This document shows positions 1 through 13,515 of a stretch of 64,000 nt of DNA, piece by piece. The first letter of the stretch is position 1; every line of letters begins with the position of its first letter. The stretch is from Mumia flava (GTDB lineage: Bacteria > Actinomycetota > Actinomycetes > Propionibacteriales > Nocardioidaceae). The stretch spans positions 2,108,001-2,172,000 of the forward strand of contig NZ_PGEZ01000001.1 in the NCBI RefSeq assembly GCF_002797495.1, written 5' to 3'. The position numbers and the translations under genes were made by a program. The notes below the pieces were generated by a model. It did no database searches and was not told the origin of the DNA. It worked only from the letters and a program-made list of their open reading frames with translations.

Positions 1-476
1 AGCTGGCCCGGTTCACCGGCGCGCCGCTCGGCTCGACCTACCACTACTTCCCAGGAGGCAAGGACCAGCTCGTCGACGAGGCGCTCGCCTGGGTCTGCGT
101 GCGGACCGAGCGGCTGATCGCGTCGTGCGACGACGCCGTCGCTGCCCTCGACGCGTTCGTCGCGAGCTGGCGGCGCCTGCTGGAGGAGACCGACTACCGG
201 GCGAGCTGCCCGGTTCTCGCGGTCGCGGCCGAGGAGCCGGGGCGCGGTGACGACCCGCCGCCGTCGACGGCCGTCTTCCAGCGCTGGCACACCTTGATCG
301 TCGACACGCTGCGCCGCGACGGCGTCGCTCCGGAGCAGGCGGACGCGCTCGCGTGGACCGTGCTCGCCTCCGTCGAGGGGGCGGTGGTGCTCGCGCGCAG
401 CCAGCGCAGCGCGGCGCCGCTGGACGCCGTGGCCGGCACGCTGCGCTCCCTGGTCGCCGCGGCCGTCGAGCGCTGA
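1..476 (+). CDS. TetR-family transcriptional regulator, 3' part
   Basis: The reading frame enters from the window edge (first full codon at 3) and leaves 157 residues. The visible start GSTYHYFPGGKDQL is the end of a TetR helix-turn-helix: the recognition helix followed by the conserved YxYFxxK turn. The rest is a ligand-binding domain; the ASCPVLAVAAE stretch resembles the LmrA/YxaF subgroup, whose members respond to small hydrophobic or flavonoid-like ligands. Most of the DNA-binding domain lies outside the window. It ends 199 bp before a beta-oxidation operon on the same strand, so it could regulate that operon, but nothing here proves it. Confidence 0.85.
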   Translation, partial: LARFTGAPLGSTYHYFPGGKDQLVDEALAWVCVRTERLIASCDDAVAALDAFVASWRRLLEETDYRASCPVLAVAAEEPGRGDDPPPSTAVFQRWHTLIVDTLRRDGVAPEQADALAWTVLASVEGAVVLARSQRSAAPLDAVAGTLRSLVAAAVER

Positions 477-596
477 CCCCGCCCGGGCACATCCGCACGG
501 TGAGCGCCGCTTTCTCATCAGCATTCGAAAGTGATGGCGCCTTGTTCAAGCGATGCGGCCAGTGCTTCCACCAGGGGCTCGCCATTTTCTAATCTC

Positions 597-626
597 TTGT
601 AAAAACAGGCGTCTTCGCGTTACGGT
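597..626 (+). promoter_or_regulatory. candidate promoter of the beta-oxidation operon
   Basis: In the AT-rich gap between the TetR gene and the acyl-CoA dehydrogenase, TTGTAA (597-602) and TACGGT (621-626) lie 18 bp apart and fit a housekeeping sigma-70 promoter. Transcription would start near 633, giving a leader of about 43 nt that contains the GAGGAGG ribosome site at 661-667. I saw no convincing palindrome beside it. Confidence 0.45.
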
Positions 627-675
627 CTTCTCACCGGCCTCCGTGCGAGGCGACGACCACGAGGAGGCCACGCCG

Positions 676-1824
676 ATGAGCACCCGCACGCTGTACGACG
701 CCGAGCACGAGGCATTCCGCGAGACGGTGCGCGCGTTCGTGGAGAAGAACGTCGTACCCAACGCCGATCGCTGGGAGGCCGAGGAGAAGGTCGACCGCGA
801 GCTCTTCACCGCGGCGGCGGGCGACGGCATCCTGGGGTTCTCGATCCCCGAGGAGTTCGGCGGGGGCGGCGTCGACGACTTCCGGTTCAACGCCGTGATG
901 CTCGAGGAGCTCGGCCGCAACCCGGTCAGCAGCGGCATGGGCTGCGTCGCCCTGCAGAACGACATCGTCTTCCCCTACTTCACCGACCTCACCAACGACG
1001 AGCAGAAGCGGCGCTGGCTGCCCGGCATCGCCCGCGGCGAGCTCGTCACCGCGATCGCGATGACCGAGCCGGGCACGGGCTCGGACCTCTCCGGCATCCG
1101 CACCCGCGCGGTGCGTGACGGCGACGACTACGTCGTCAACGGTGCCAAGACGTTCATCTCCAACGGGCAGAACGCCGACCTCGTCGCGGTCGCGGTGCGC
1201 ACCGGCGACGACCCGCACCGCGGTCTGAGCCTGCTGGTCGTCGAGGAGGGCATGCCCGGTTTCACGCGAGGGCGCAACCTCGAGAAGATCGGGCTGCACG
1301 CCCAGGACACCAGCGAGCTGTCGTTCACCGACGTGCGCGTCCCGGCAGCGAACCTCCTCGGCGACGAGGGCGCCGGCTTCCTCGGCCTGGTGCGCAACCT
1401 CCCGCAGGAGCGGCTCTCCATCGCGGTCGGCTCCGTCGCGGCGGCGGAGGGCACCTTCGAGCGCACCCTGGAGTACGTCAAGGAGCGTACGGCGTTCGGG
1501 AAGCCGATCGGCTCCTTCCAGAACTCTCGCTTCGTGATGGCCGAGATCGCCACGCAGCTCCAGGTCAGCCGTGTCTACATCGACGAGATGGTCCGCAAGC
1601 ACCTCGACGGCGCCCTCACCCCGGAGGAGGCCGCCGCGGCGAAGTGGTGGTGCACCGAGCAGCACGTCGAGATCGTCAACCGCTGCCTCCAGCTGCACGG
1701 CGGGTACGGATACATGCGCGAGTACCGCGTCGCCCGCGACTACGAGGACGCGCGGATCACCACGATCTACGGCGGCACGACCGAGATCATGAAGGAGATC
1801 GTCGGCCGCGGCCTGGGCCTCTAG
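676..1824 (+). CDS. acyl-CoA dehydrogenase, LCAD-like
   Basis: A 382-residue FAD-dependent acyl-CoA dehydrogenase that would introduce the first double bond in fatty acyl-CoA beta-oxidation. The start is ATG 676, nine bases after a GAGGAGG ribosome site; the frame is open further upstream but does not look coding. [12 protein letters not shown] is the conserved FAD/substrate motif, and [12 protein letters not shown] with [11 protein letters not shown] marks the C-terminal helical domain. The medium-chain-type catalytic Glu of YEGT is Gly here (YGGT). A Glu in LPQERLS (residue 245) sits where long-chain and isovaleryl-CoA dehydrogenases carry their base on helix G. The protein is therefore LCAD/IVD-like and probably active on long or branched acyl chains; exact chain length cannot be told. 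First gene of a four-gene run. Confidence 0.92.
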   Translation: MSTRTLYDAEHEAFRETVRAFVEKNVVPNADRWEAEEKVDRELFTAAAGDGILGFSIPEEFGGGGVDDFRFNAVMLEELGRNPVSSGMGCVALQNDIVFPYFTDLTNDEQKRRWLPGIARGELVTAIAMTEPGTGSDLSGIRTRAVRDGDDYVVNGAKTFISNGQNADLVAVAVRTGDDPHRGLSLLVVEEGMPGFTRGRNLEKIGLHAQDTSELSFTDVRVPAANLLGDEGAGFLGLVRNLPQERLSIAVGSVAAAEGTFERTLEYVKERTAFGKPIGSFQNSRFVMAEIATQLQVSRVYIDEMVRKHLDGALTPEEAAAAKWWCTEQHVEIVNRCLQLHGGYGYMREYRVARDYEDARITTIYGGTTEIMKEIVGRGLGL

Positions 1825-1890
1825 CGCCTGCACCCCACACCCCACCGGACCCGGCTCCGCGAGCCCGGGGCCCCTGACTGCGGAGGACCC

Positions 1891-3099
1891 ATGCCCGACA
1901 CGGCGTACATCTACGACGCACTGCGCACACCACGTGGCAAGAACCGCGGCGGAGCGCTGCACGGGACCAAGCCCGTCGACCTCGTCGTCGGACTGCTCGA
2001 CGAGCTCGTCCCACGCAACCCCGGGCTCGACCTCGAACGCGTCGACGACCTCGTGCTCGGCGTGGTCTCGCCGGTCGGGGAGCAGGGAGGTGTGATCCCC
2101 CGGACCGCTGCGCTGCTGTCCGACCTCCCGGAGACCGTGCCCGGGGTCCAGCTCAACCGGTTCTGCGCCTCCGGTCTGGAGGCGGTGAACTCCGCCGCCG
2201 CCAAGATCGCGATCGGCGACGGCATGGTGGTCGCGGGCGGGGTCGAGTCGATGTCGCGGGTGCCCATGGGCAGCGACGGCGGAGCGTACGTCCAGGACCC
2301 GACCACCGCGTACGACCTGTACTTCGTCCCCCAGGGCATCGGGGCCGACCTGATCGCGACCCTCCAGGGCTACTCCCGCGAGGACGTGGATGCGTACGCC
2401 CTGGAGTCGCAGCGCCGCGCCGAGCACGCCTGGACCAGCGGCTACTTCAAGCGCTCGATCGTGCCGGTCCGCGACATGAACGGCGTCGTGCTGCTCGACC
2501 ACGACGAGCACCGACGTCCCGACGCCAGCGCCGAGTCGATGGCGTCCCTGCGGCCGGCGTTCGCGGGGATCGGGGCTCAGGGCGGCTTCGATGCCGTGGC
2601 GCTGCAGAAGTACCACGCGGTCGAGCGGATCGAGCACGTCCACACGGCGGCGAACTCGTCGGGCATCGTCGACGGTGCTGCGCTCGTCCTGATGGGCAGC
2701 GAGGCCGCCGGTGCCGCGATGGGCCTCACTCCACGCGGGCGGATCGTCGCCACCGCCGCCGTCGGGAGCGAGCCGACGATCATGCTGACCGGGCCGACCC
2801 CGGCGACACGGAAGGTGCTCGACCGGGCCGGTCTGACCGTCGACGACATCGATCTGTTCGAGCTGAACGAGGCGTTCGCGGCCGTGGTCCTCCGGTGGAT
2901 CGACGACCTCGACCTGCCGCCGGAGAAGGTCAACGTCAACGGTGGCGCGATCGCGATGGGCCACCCCCTGGGCGCCACCGGGGCGATGATCCTCGGCACG
3001 GTGCTCGACGAGCTCGAGCGCCGCGAGGCGCGCTACGGCCTCGTCACGCTGTGCGTGGGCGCCGGGATGGGCGTCGCCACCATCATCGAGCGCCTCTGA
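1891..3099 (+). CDS. fadA: acetyl-CoA C-acyltransferase (3-ketoacyl-CoA thiolase)
   Basis: A 402-residue thiolase that would cleave 3-ketoacyl-CoA with CoA to acetyl-CoA and a shortened acyl-CoA, the last step of beta-oxidation. All catalytic elements are visible: nucleophilic Cys92 in [10 protein letters not shown], His358 in [10 protein letters not shown] and Cys388 in [15 protein letters not shown] is the usual conserved loop. Length is normal for the family. The start is ATG 1891, after GGAGGA. It lies 66 bp after the acyl-CoA dehydrogenase and 30 bp before the hydratase/dehydrogenase gene, so these are almost certainly one transcript. A biosynthetic acetoacetyl-CoA thiolase is less likely given that partner. 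Confidence 0.93.
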   Translation: MPDTAYIYDALRTPRGKNRGGALHGTKPVDLVVGLLDELVPRNPGLDLERVDDLVLGVVSPVGEQGGVIPRTAALLSDLPETVPGVQLNRFCASGLEAVNSAAAKIAIGDGMVVAGGVESMSRVPMGSDGGAYVQDPTTAYDLYFVPQGIGADLIATLQGYSREDVDAYALESQRRAEHAWTSGYFKRSIVPVRDMNGVVLLDHDEHRRPDASAESMASLRPAFAGIGAQGGFDAVALQKYHAVERIEHVHTAANSSGIVDGAALVLMGSEAAGAAMGLTPRGRIVATAAVGSEPTIMLTGPTPATRKVLDRAGLTVDDIDLFELNEAFAAVVLRWIDDLDLPPEKVNVNGGAIAMGHPLGATGAMILGTVLDELERREARYGLVTLCVGAGMGVATIIERL

Positions 3100-3129
3100 C
3101 CCGCCGCCGAGACCGACCGGAGAACACGG

Positions 3130-6328
<3,199 letters not shown>

Positions 6329-6373
6329 CGGCGGCGAGACGCCCGTGGCGGTGAGCACGCCGCACGTGACTCG

Positions 6374-7009
6374 TCAGGGACTGCCGACGCCGTTGAGTAC
6401 GAGCTTCTGCGTCGCGGCGACCAGGTCGTCCAGGGTGCGCTGCTCAGGGTTCCACCACTCCGCGGCCCAGTTCATCGCGCCGATGATGAGCAGCCGGGTG
6501 AGGTTGACGTCGAGGTCGCCACGCAGCTCCCCGGCATCGCGTGCCTGCTCGAAGAGGTCGCGCCACATGTGCGTGTACGCCGTCTCCTCGGCGGTGGCGC
6601 GTTCCCGTACCTCGCGCGGGACCTGCCCGGCGTTGCGGACCGAGGCGGTCGTGTAGTCGCTGATCAGCAGTTCGTAGCGCAGGTGTGCCTCGACGGCGGC
6701 GAGGATCCGGCCCATCGGCGTGGTGTCGAGCGGCAGCCCGGCGAGCACGTCGTTGACGTGTCCGCGCACCCGGTGTGCCCCGACGTACATCACCTCGGCG
6801 ATCAGCTCGTCGCGCGACGAGAAGTAGTAGTAGATCGCCGGAGCCTGGACGCCCGCCTCCGTCGCCACGTCCTGCAGCCGCGTGCCCGCGTAGCCCTTCC
6901 GGCTGAGCACGCGTGCGGCGGCGTCCAGGATCCGCTCGCGCGTCCGGTGAGACTTCGGCAGCGGCGCGCTCGCGCCCGCGCGGGAGCGTCCTCGGGTCTG
7001 GTCGGCCAC
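6374..7009 (-). CDS. TetR/AcrR-family regulator
   Basis: A 211-residue TetR repressor. The helix-turn-helix covers about residues 20-65 (RERILDAAARVLSRKGYAGT, then the recognition part APAIYYYFSSRDEL). The C-terminal domain with VREVRERATAEE-like and LLIIGAMNWAAEWW segments resembles TetR proteins that bind acyl-CoA or steroid-derived thioesters (FadR/KstR2-like). It converges on the beta-oxidation operon, with its end 45 bp from that operon's end. The GTG start at 7009 has no ribosome site; a TTAGAT -10 box lies eight bases before it, so the mRNA may be leaderless. A perfect inverted repeat overlaps that box (7016-7032), suggesting self-repression. It probably controls the neighbouring lipid genes; the ligand is unknown. 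Confidence 0.85.
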   Translation of the reverse strand: MADQTRGRSRAGASAPLPKSHRTRERILDAAARVLSRKGYAGTRLQDVATEAGVQAPAIYYYFSSRDELIAEVMYVGAHRVRGHVNDVLAGLPLDTTPMGRILAAVEAHLRYELLISDYTTASVRNAGQVPREVRERATAEETAYTHMWRDLFEQARDAGELRGDLDVNLTRLLIIGAMNWAAEWWNPEQRTLDDLVAATQKLVLNGVGSP

Positions 7010-7015
7010 GAGAGG

Positions 7016-7032
7016 GAATCTAACACAGATTC
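7016..7032. promoter_or_regulatory. candidate TetR operator
   Basis: GAATCTAACACAGATTC is a perfect 6-bp inverted repeat with a 5-bp spacer. It lies seven bases upstream of the minus-strand TetR start codon and overlaps its likely -10 box (TTAGAT, read on the minus strand). TetR dimers commonly bind such short palindromes, so autoregulation is a natural reading. Confidence 0.5.
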
Positions 7033-7063
7033 AAAAGAGCCCGCCTGTGCATCGGCGACCAGG

Positions 7064-8323
7064 TCACGGGGACCGCTCGGAGGCTGCAGCCGTTCCGAGT
7101 GCGGCGGTTGCCATCGCATGGATGCGCGCGCGGGTCGCGGCGTCGTCGCGCCAGTGCGTCCGCCGACCGAGGTCGGTCACCACACCGAGCGCCGCGTGCA
7201 CCAGGAACCGCGCCTCGCGAGCATCGATCTCCGGCCGCGCCGCCGAGAGCAGGCTGACCCACAGACCCACGTGGTCACGCTGCAGGGTCAGCAGCCGTGC
7301 CTGGTCCGCCGGCGGCAGGCTGGCGACGTCGGCGTAGTAGACCGACATCAGCTCCTGGTGCGCGAACGAGTGGGCGACGTACGCCCGGCTGAGCCGTTCG
7401 AGTGCGAGCTCGGGCGGTGCCCCGCCGACGCCTGCGGCGGTCACCGTGGCGTCGAGGTGGTCCGACGCGAGCAGGCACGCAGCCAGCAGCACGTCGGACT
7501 TGCTGCTGAAGTGCCGGTAGAAGCCCGACGGGGTGAGCCCGGCCTCGGTCGCGATGGCCTCGACCGTGACCTCCGCGAAGCCGACCGAGTGGAACAGCCG
7601 GACGGCCGCGGCGAGCACCTGGTCGCGCCGCGTGGTCGGCTCCGTGGCGGGCGGCCTCGCGAGGTCGGCCGCCGCAACCCCGTCGCCGGACCGCGGCAGG
7701 TCGCCGGTCGCGACCCGTACGGCCGCGTCGCCGATCACCGTCACGGTGCGGCGCTGCGGGAGCGAGGTCCGGTGGGCTGTCACGCTGGCCACGACGCTCA
7801 ACGTCCCGGCGCTGACCAGGTCGACGTCCGCGGCACCCGACTCCGGCCGCAGCACCGACACCACCGACGCGACCCGCGCGATCATCTCGGCGAACAGCGC
7901 CCCGGTCTCGCGCCGGTCGTCGGCCTCGAGGTAGCGACCCTCCCACCGGTAGATCCCGCCGGTGCGGCGGGAGCGGAGAGTCGCCCGGGTGACCGAGTCG
8001 AGGATCGCGTCGAGGTGCGCGCGCGCGGCCTGCGGATCGGTCAGATCCACACCGGGCGGCGCGGGCGCCCAGTCGTCGAGCAGCTCCTGGGCCATCGACC
8101 GCGCGCACTGCGCGAACAGCGCGTACTTGCTCGGGAAGTGGCGGTAGAGCGCTGGGCCCGAGATCCCGACCGCGACGGCGATGTCGTCCATCCCGACGGC
8201 GTGGTACCCGCGCTCGGCGAACGCGCGCGAGGCCGCGGCCAGGATCAGCGCCTTGCGGTTGCGCGGGCGGCGCGCCGGTTGCGTGCCACGCGGCCGACCG
8301 GACGCCGTCGTCGAGCTCGCCAC
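7064..8323 (-). CDS. tandem TetR regulator with two complete TetR halves
   Basis: A 419-residue protein made of two TetR modules in series. The first helix-turn-helix is near residues 20-70 (ALILAAASRAFAERGYHAVG, SGPALYRHFPSKYAL), followed by a ligand-binding-type domain. A second HTH follows at about residues 225-275 (VLAAAVRLFHSVGFAEVTV, PSGFYRHFSSKSDV), with its own C-terminal domain. The start is GTG 8323 with AGGAGG seven bases upstream; a longer open frame reaches 8446 but runs through the promoter region. One polypeptide carrying two HTHs could bind a long or bipartite operator as a monomer or a four-headed dimer. It is divergent from the FadD-GMC-Liv genes, which it probably regulates. 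Confidence 0.85.
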   Translation of the reverse strand: MASSTTASGRPRGTQPARRPRNRKALILAAASRAFAERGYHAVGMDDIAVAVGISGPALYRHFPSKYALFAQCARSMAQELLDDWAPAPPGVDLTDPQAARAHLDAILDSVTRATLRSRRTGGIYRWEGRYLEADDRRETGALFAEMIARVASVVSVLRPESGAADVDLVSAGTLSVVASVTAHRTSLPQRRTVTVIGDAAVRVATGDLPRSGDGVAAADLARPPATEPTTRRDQVLAAAVRLFHSVGFAEVTVEAIATEAGLTPSGFYRHFSSKSDVLLAACLLASDHLDATVTAAGVGGAPPELALERLSRAYVAHSFAHQELMSVYYADVASLPPADQARLLTLQRDHVGLWVSLLSAARPEIDAREARFLVHAALGVVTDLGRRTHWRDDAATRARIHAMATAALGTAAASERSP

Positions 8324-8354
8324 GGCTCCACCTCCTCTCGAAACGTCCCGCAAA

Positions 8355-8466
8355 GTTAACCACGACTCACGTTCGTGTCGAGCCCAGGATGCTAGGAACC
8401 CCAGGATCCGGCCGGATTCGCACGTGACGTGAACCTCCGCTAACAAAAATGTGAGTCTCGATTAAC
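8355..8466. promoter_or_regulatory. divergent control region with paired inverted 16-bp elements
   Basis: GTTAACCACGACTCAC (8355-8370) recurs in inverted orientation as GTGAGTCTCGATTAAC (8451-8466), with 13 of 16 bases matching and some similarity beyond. The shared pattern is GTTAAYCRMGACTCAC. The copies lie 96 bp apart centre to centre, one next to the tandem TetR gene and one about 75 bp before the acyl-CoA ligase gene. This is the arrangement expected for an operator pair controlling two divergent promoters. Confidence 0.55.
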
Positions 8467-8542
8467 AAGAGGGGTTGTCAGGGAATGTGATCTACGGCAT
8501 GCTTCCGGCCAACTGCAGCACGCCGCACAGAAGGGCAGCGCC

Positions 8543-10095
<1,553 letters not shown>

Positions 10096-10096
<1 letters not shown>

Positions 10097-12045
10097 TGAC
10101 CGCGCTGAACGAGCGCCAGCGGGCCGCGCTCGCGTCGATCTGCGACACCTTCGCCCCGGGCGACGGCGACGCGATCCCCCCGGCGAGCCGGCTCGGCACC
10201 GTCGAGATCGTCGAGGGCATGGCGATGCACAACCCGCGGGAGGCCGAGGCGAAGCAGCTCGCCACGCTGCTGCGCTTCTGGGACACCCGTGCGCTGGGCG
10301 TCGCCCTGGGGTTCGGCCCGCGCCGGTTCTCCCGGCTGAGCCAGGAGCAGCGCGAGGCCGCACTGATCGGACTCGGCGACTCCCGTGTCGCGCAGAAGCG
10401 CGCGCTCTTCCAGGCACTGAAGGGCGCCGCCACCCTCGGCTATTACCTGGCCCCGGGACCGACCGGGCGCTCGCCGCTGTGGGACGCCATGGGCTACCCC
10501 GGGCCGTTGGGGTTCCGTGACGACGCCGCAGCCCCGCCGTTGTCGCCGATCACGCCGACCGGCGACCTCGAGGTCGACTGCGACGTGGTCGTCGTCGGCT
10601 CGGGCGCTGGGGGCGGGACGGCCGCGGCCGTGCTGGCCGCGGCCGGGCACGACGTCGTCGTGCTGGAGAAGGGCGACTACCTCGACGACCGCGACTTCGA
10701 CGGCAGCGAGCTGAACGGACTCACCCGGGCGTACGCGCCGGGACCGACGGCCACCGCCGAAGGACAGCTCAGCATGCTCTCGGGCCAGTGCCTCGGCGGC
10801 GGCACGGTCGTCAACTACACGACGTCCTTCAAGACGCCCGACCACGTCCGTGCGGAGTGGGCGTCGATCGGGGCGAAGCAGTTCGCGACCGACGAGTTCG
10901 ATCGTTCGCTGGACGCCGTCTGGGAGCGGCTCGGTGTCAACCAGAACCACAACGCGATCTCCTCGCGCGACGTGATCCTCGAGCGCGGTCTGAGCAAGCT
11001 CGGCTGGCACGTCGACGAGATGCCCCGCAACGTCAAGGGCTGCGACAACGGCATCGAGTGCGGACGCTGCGGCATGGGTTGTCGGATCGGTGCGAAGCAG
11101 TCGACGGCGAAGACGTGGCTCGTCGACGCCGAGGTCGACGGCGCACGGCTCTACACCGGGGTCGACGTGCGCACCGTGACCCGCCGCGGCCGTGTCGCGA
11201 CCGGGGTCGAGGGCCGGACCGCCGACGGTCACCGCGTCACCGTACGGGCGCGTGCGGTCGTCGTCGCCGGCGGCAGCCTGCAGACGCCGGCGCTGCTGCG
11301 GCGATCGGGACTGACGAACCCGAACATCGGCCGGCACCTGCGCCTGCATCCGGCGACCGCGGTGTGGGGTGAGTTCGAGGACGAGGTCCGCCCGTGGGAG
11401 GGCGGCATCCAGACTCGCTACTCCACCGAGCACGCCGACCTCGACGGCTCGGGGTACGGCGTGATCTACGAGACCGCGGCGACGAACCCCGCGCTCGGTG
11501 TCGCCTTCATGTCGTGGCGCGGAGCGGCGACGCACCGGGAGCGGATGCTCAACCTCGCGCACCTCAGCGGCGTCGGCGTGATCACCCGCGACCAGGACTC
11601 CGGTGAGGTGAAGGTCGGCAAGGACGGCGAGCCGGTCGTCCACTACACGCTGTCCGCCCGGGACGAGGACCGTCTCCGCGCCGGTGTCGCGGGCGCGGCC
11701 CGCATCGTCGAGGCAGCAGGGGCGGCGTCGATGTTCTCCGGGCACCAGGCCGGGATCACCTGGACGCGCGGCGAAGGCTCGGTGGACGACTTCGTCTCCC
11801 GATGCGACGACGCCGGCTACGGTCCCGGGCGCTGCGCGATGGCCGCGCTGCACATCATGGGCTCGGCCCGGATGGGCGGCTCGGCCGACGAGACCGCCCT
11901 CGACCCCGACGGCGCGACCTGGGAGGTCCCGAACCTCGTCGTCGCCGACGCCTCGTGCTTCCCGACCTCGTCCGGCGTCAACCCGATGATCTCGATCGAG
12001 GCGATCGCCCACATGAACGCCTCCCGTCTGGCGGCGCGCCTCTGA
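10096..12045 (+). CDS. GMC oxidoreductase, long-chain-alcohol-oxidase-like
   Basis: A 649-residue flavoprotein. Residues 1-155 form an N-terminal extension (ERQRAALASICDTFAPGDG) like that of plant and bacterial long-chain fatty alcohol oxidases. The FAD-binding VVVVGSGAGGGTAAA begins near residue 162. Typical of this subgroup are QCLGGGTVVNY, the Cys-rich CGRCGMGCRIGAKQST and the C-terminal GSARMGG and SGVNPMISIEA. Expected reaction: a primary aliphatic alcohol to an aldehyde with electrons to O2 or another acceptor. The start ATG 10096 overlaps the ligase stop. No signal peptide is seen, so it acts in the cytoplasm or on the membrane face. A sterol or glucose-type GMC enzyme is less likely because of the N-terminal domain. 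Confidence 0.85.
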
Positions 12046-12137
12046 GCTCCGACCGGAGCCGACCCGTACGCCCCACGTCCCTCACCACCCGTCTGCCCCA
12101 ACGCGCGCGAGCGCACACCTAGGAGAAGGAGAACGCC

Positions 12138-13382
12138 GTGCGAACCAGAGCGGCATCACTGAGAATCACCGCCTTGCTGTCCGTCGCCGCCCTGGCCCTC
12201 GCGGGCTGTGGCTCCGACGGCGACTCGGAGGCCGACGCCGACCCGGCGGCGAGCCTGGACGGCCCGCCGATCAAGGTCGGCTTCCTCAACCCGTCGAGCG
12301 GAGCGGTCCCGCAGCCCGGAGCCGACACCGGCGCCGAGGCAGCCGTCGACTACATCAACGGCGAGCTGGGCGGCATCAACGGCAGCCCGCTCGAGCTGGT
12401 CTCGTGCGACACCGACACGACACCCGAGAAGGCGACGGCCTGCGCGAACCAGTTCGTGGAGGACGGCGTGGTGGCGGTGATGGACGGCTTCAACCTGTCC
12501 TCCAGCGCGACCCTGCCGGCTCTCACGGCGGCGAAGATCCCGCTGGTCGGGATGATCCCGTTCGACTCGGTGACCGGAGCCGAGGCCGAGAACCGCGTGT
12601 ACTTCGCCGCCCCCCAGGCGTCGTTCCTGGTCGGCGCGATGCAGGCGTTCAAGGAGGCCGGCAAGAACTCGGTCACCCTCGCCCTCGTGGACACGCCCTC
12701 CTCGCACCAGACGATCGACACGCTCCTGCCGGCGCTGGCGGGTGCGCTCGAGATGGACGCCAACGGCGTCTACTTCTCGCCGACGAACCCCAACTTCACC
12801 GCCCTCGCGGCGACGATCGCGAAGGAGAACCCGGACGTCGGGGGCCTGGTCGCCTCGCCGAACGAGGCCGCGTGCACCGCGCTGGTGCAGGCGCTGCGCC
12901 AGCAGGGGTACGAAGGCACGATCTTCACCGCGGCGTGCACCGACTACATCGCGGCGGCGCCCGAAGAGGCAGCCGGCGGCGCGCTCTACTCCTCGACCTG
13001 GCTGCCGGCCGCGGCCGAGCACGCCCCGGAGGAGGTCCAGGACGATCTCGCGGCCGCCCAGGAGGCCATCGAGTCGGTCGAGGGCGGCACCGGTGGCTTC
13101 TACGCGTACGCCGAGTTCGCCCAGTTCGTGACCTTCGCCCAGGCGCTCGACGGCGTCGACGGCGAGCTCACCGGCGAGACGGTGCTGACCACGCTGAAGG
13201 GGTTGAAGGACTTCCCGAGCTTCCTCGGGGCCGACATCTCCTGCGACAGCCCGACCTCGCCGAACTGCACCACCGAGATGCTTCTCTTCGAGGTGCAGGA
13301 CGACGGCACGATCGCGCCGCTGACGGACGGCTTCCTGCAGCCGGTTCCCGAGGTTCTCGCCCAGATCCCCGGCGCGACGTGA
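12138..13382 (+). CDS. ABC importer substrate-binding lipoprotein, branched-chain amino acid type
   Basis: A 414-residue periplasmic-binding-fold type I protein. The N-terminus is a lipoprotein signal with lipobox LALAGC and Cys24 as the lipidated residue. The mature part starts with PIKVGFLNPSSGAVPQPG, the typical LivK/UrtA opening, and continues with two alpha/beta lobes. GTG 12138 is preceded by AGGAGAAGGAGA. It is the first gene of a Liv-type set (permease fusion and two ATPases). LivK-like proteins bind amino acids, urea, amides or aromatic and short-chain acids. Position after an acyl-CoA ligase and a GMC alcohol oxidase argues that the substrate here is a lipid-like or alcohol compound and not a branched-chain amino acid; that is inference. 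Confidence 0.9.
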   Translation: MRTRAASLRITALLSVAALALAGCGSDGDSEADADPAASLDGPPIKVGFLNPSSGAVPQPGADTGAEAAVDYINGELGGINGSPLELVSCDTDTTPEKATACANQFVEDGVVAVMDGFNLSSSATLPALTAAKIPLVGMIPFDSVTGAEAENRVYFAAPQASFLVGAMQAFKEAGKNSVTLALVDTPSSHQTIDTLLPALAGALEMDANGVYFSPTNPNFTALAATIAKENPDVGGLVASPNEAACTALVQALRQQGYEGTIFTAACTDYIAAAPEEAAGGALYSSTWLPAAAEHAPEEVQDDLAAAQEAIESVEGGTGGFYAYAEFAQFVTFAQALDGVDGELTGETVLTTLKGLKDFPSFLGADISCDSPTSPNCTTEMLLFEVQDDGTIAPLTDGFLQPVPEVLAQIPGAT

Positions 13383-13388
13383 TCGACC

Positions 13389-13477
13389 GGGGTGCGCCGA
13401 GGCTCCACGCCTCTTGCCTCGGCGCACCCCTGACCATCCCGCCTCCGTCGGGCCGCCACCCCCGGGCGGCCCGACGG
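13389..13477 (+). terminator. two consecutive strong hairpins between binding-protein and permease genes
   Basis: The first hairpin is a perfect 15-bp stem (13389-13403 with 13416-13430, 12-nt loop) that begins seven bases after the binding-protein stop. The second is a 13-bp stem (13445-13457 with 13465-13477). Neither is followed by a T run, which is normal in high-GC actinobacteria. Such structures commonly terminate part of the transcription or protect the 3' end, so that the binding protein is made in excess over the membrane components. Confidence 0.7.
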
Positions 13478-13515
13478 ATCCCTCTCGTCCCGTCCCATCT
13501 TCGAGGAGGTGACCC

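Noticed and set aside
1843-1880. A hairpin between the acyl-CoA dehydrogenase and thiolase genes
   Set aside because: The stem has a bulge and short arms, and lies inside an operon; too weak to list as a terminator.
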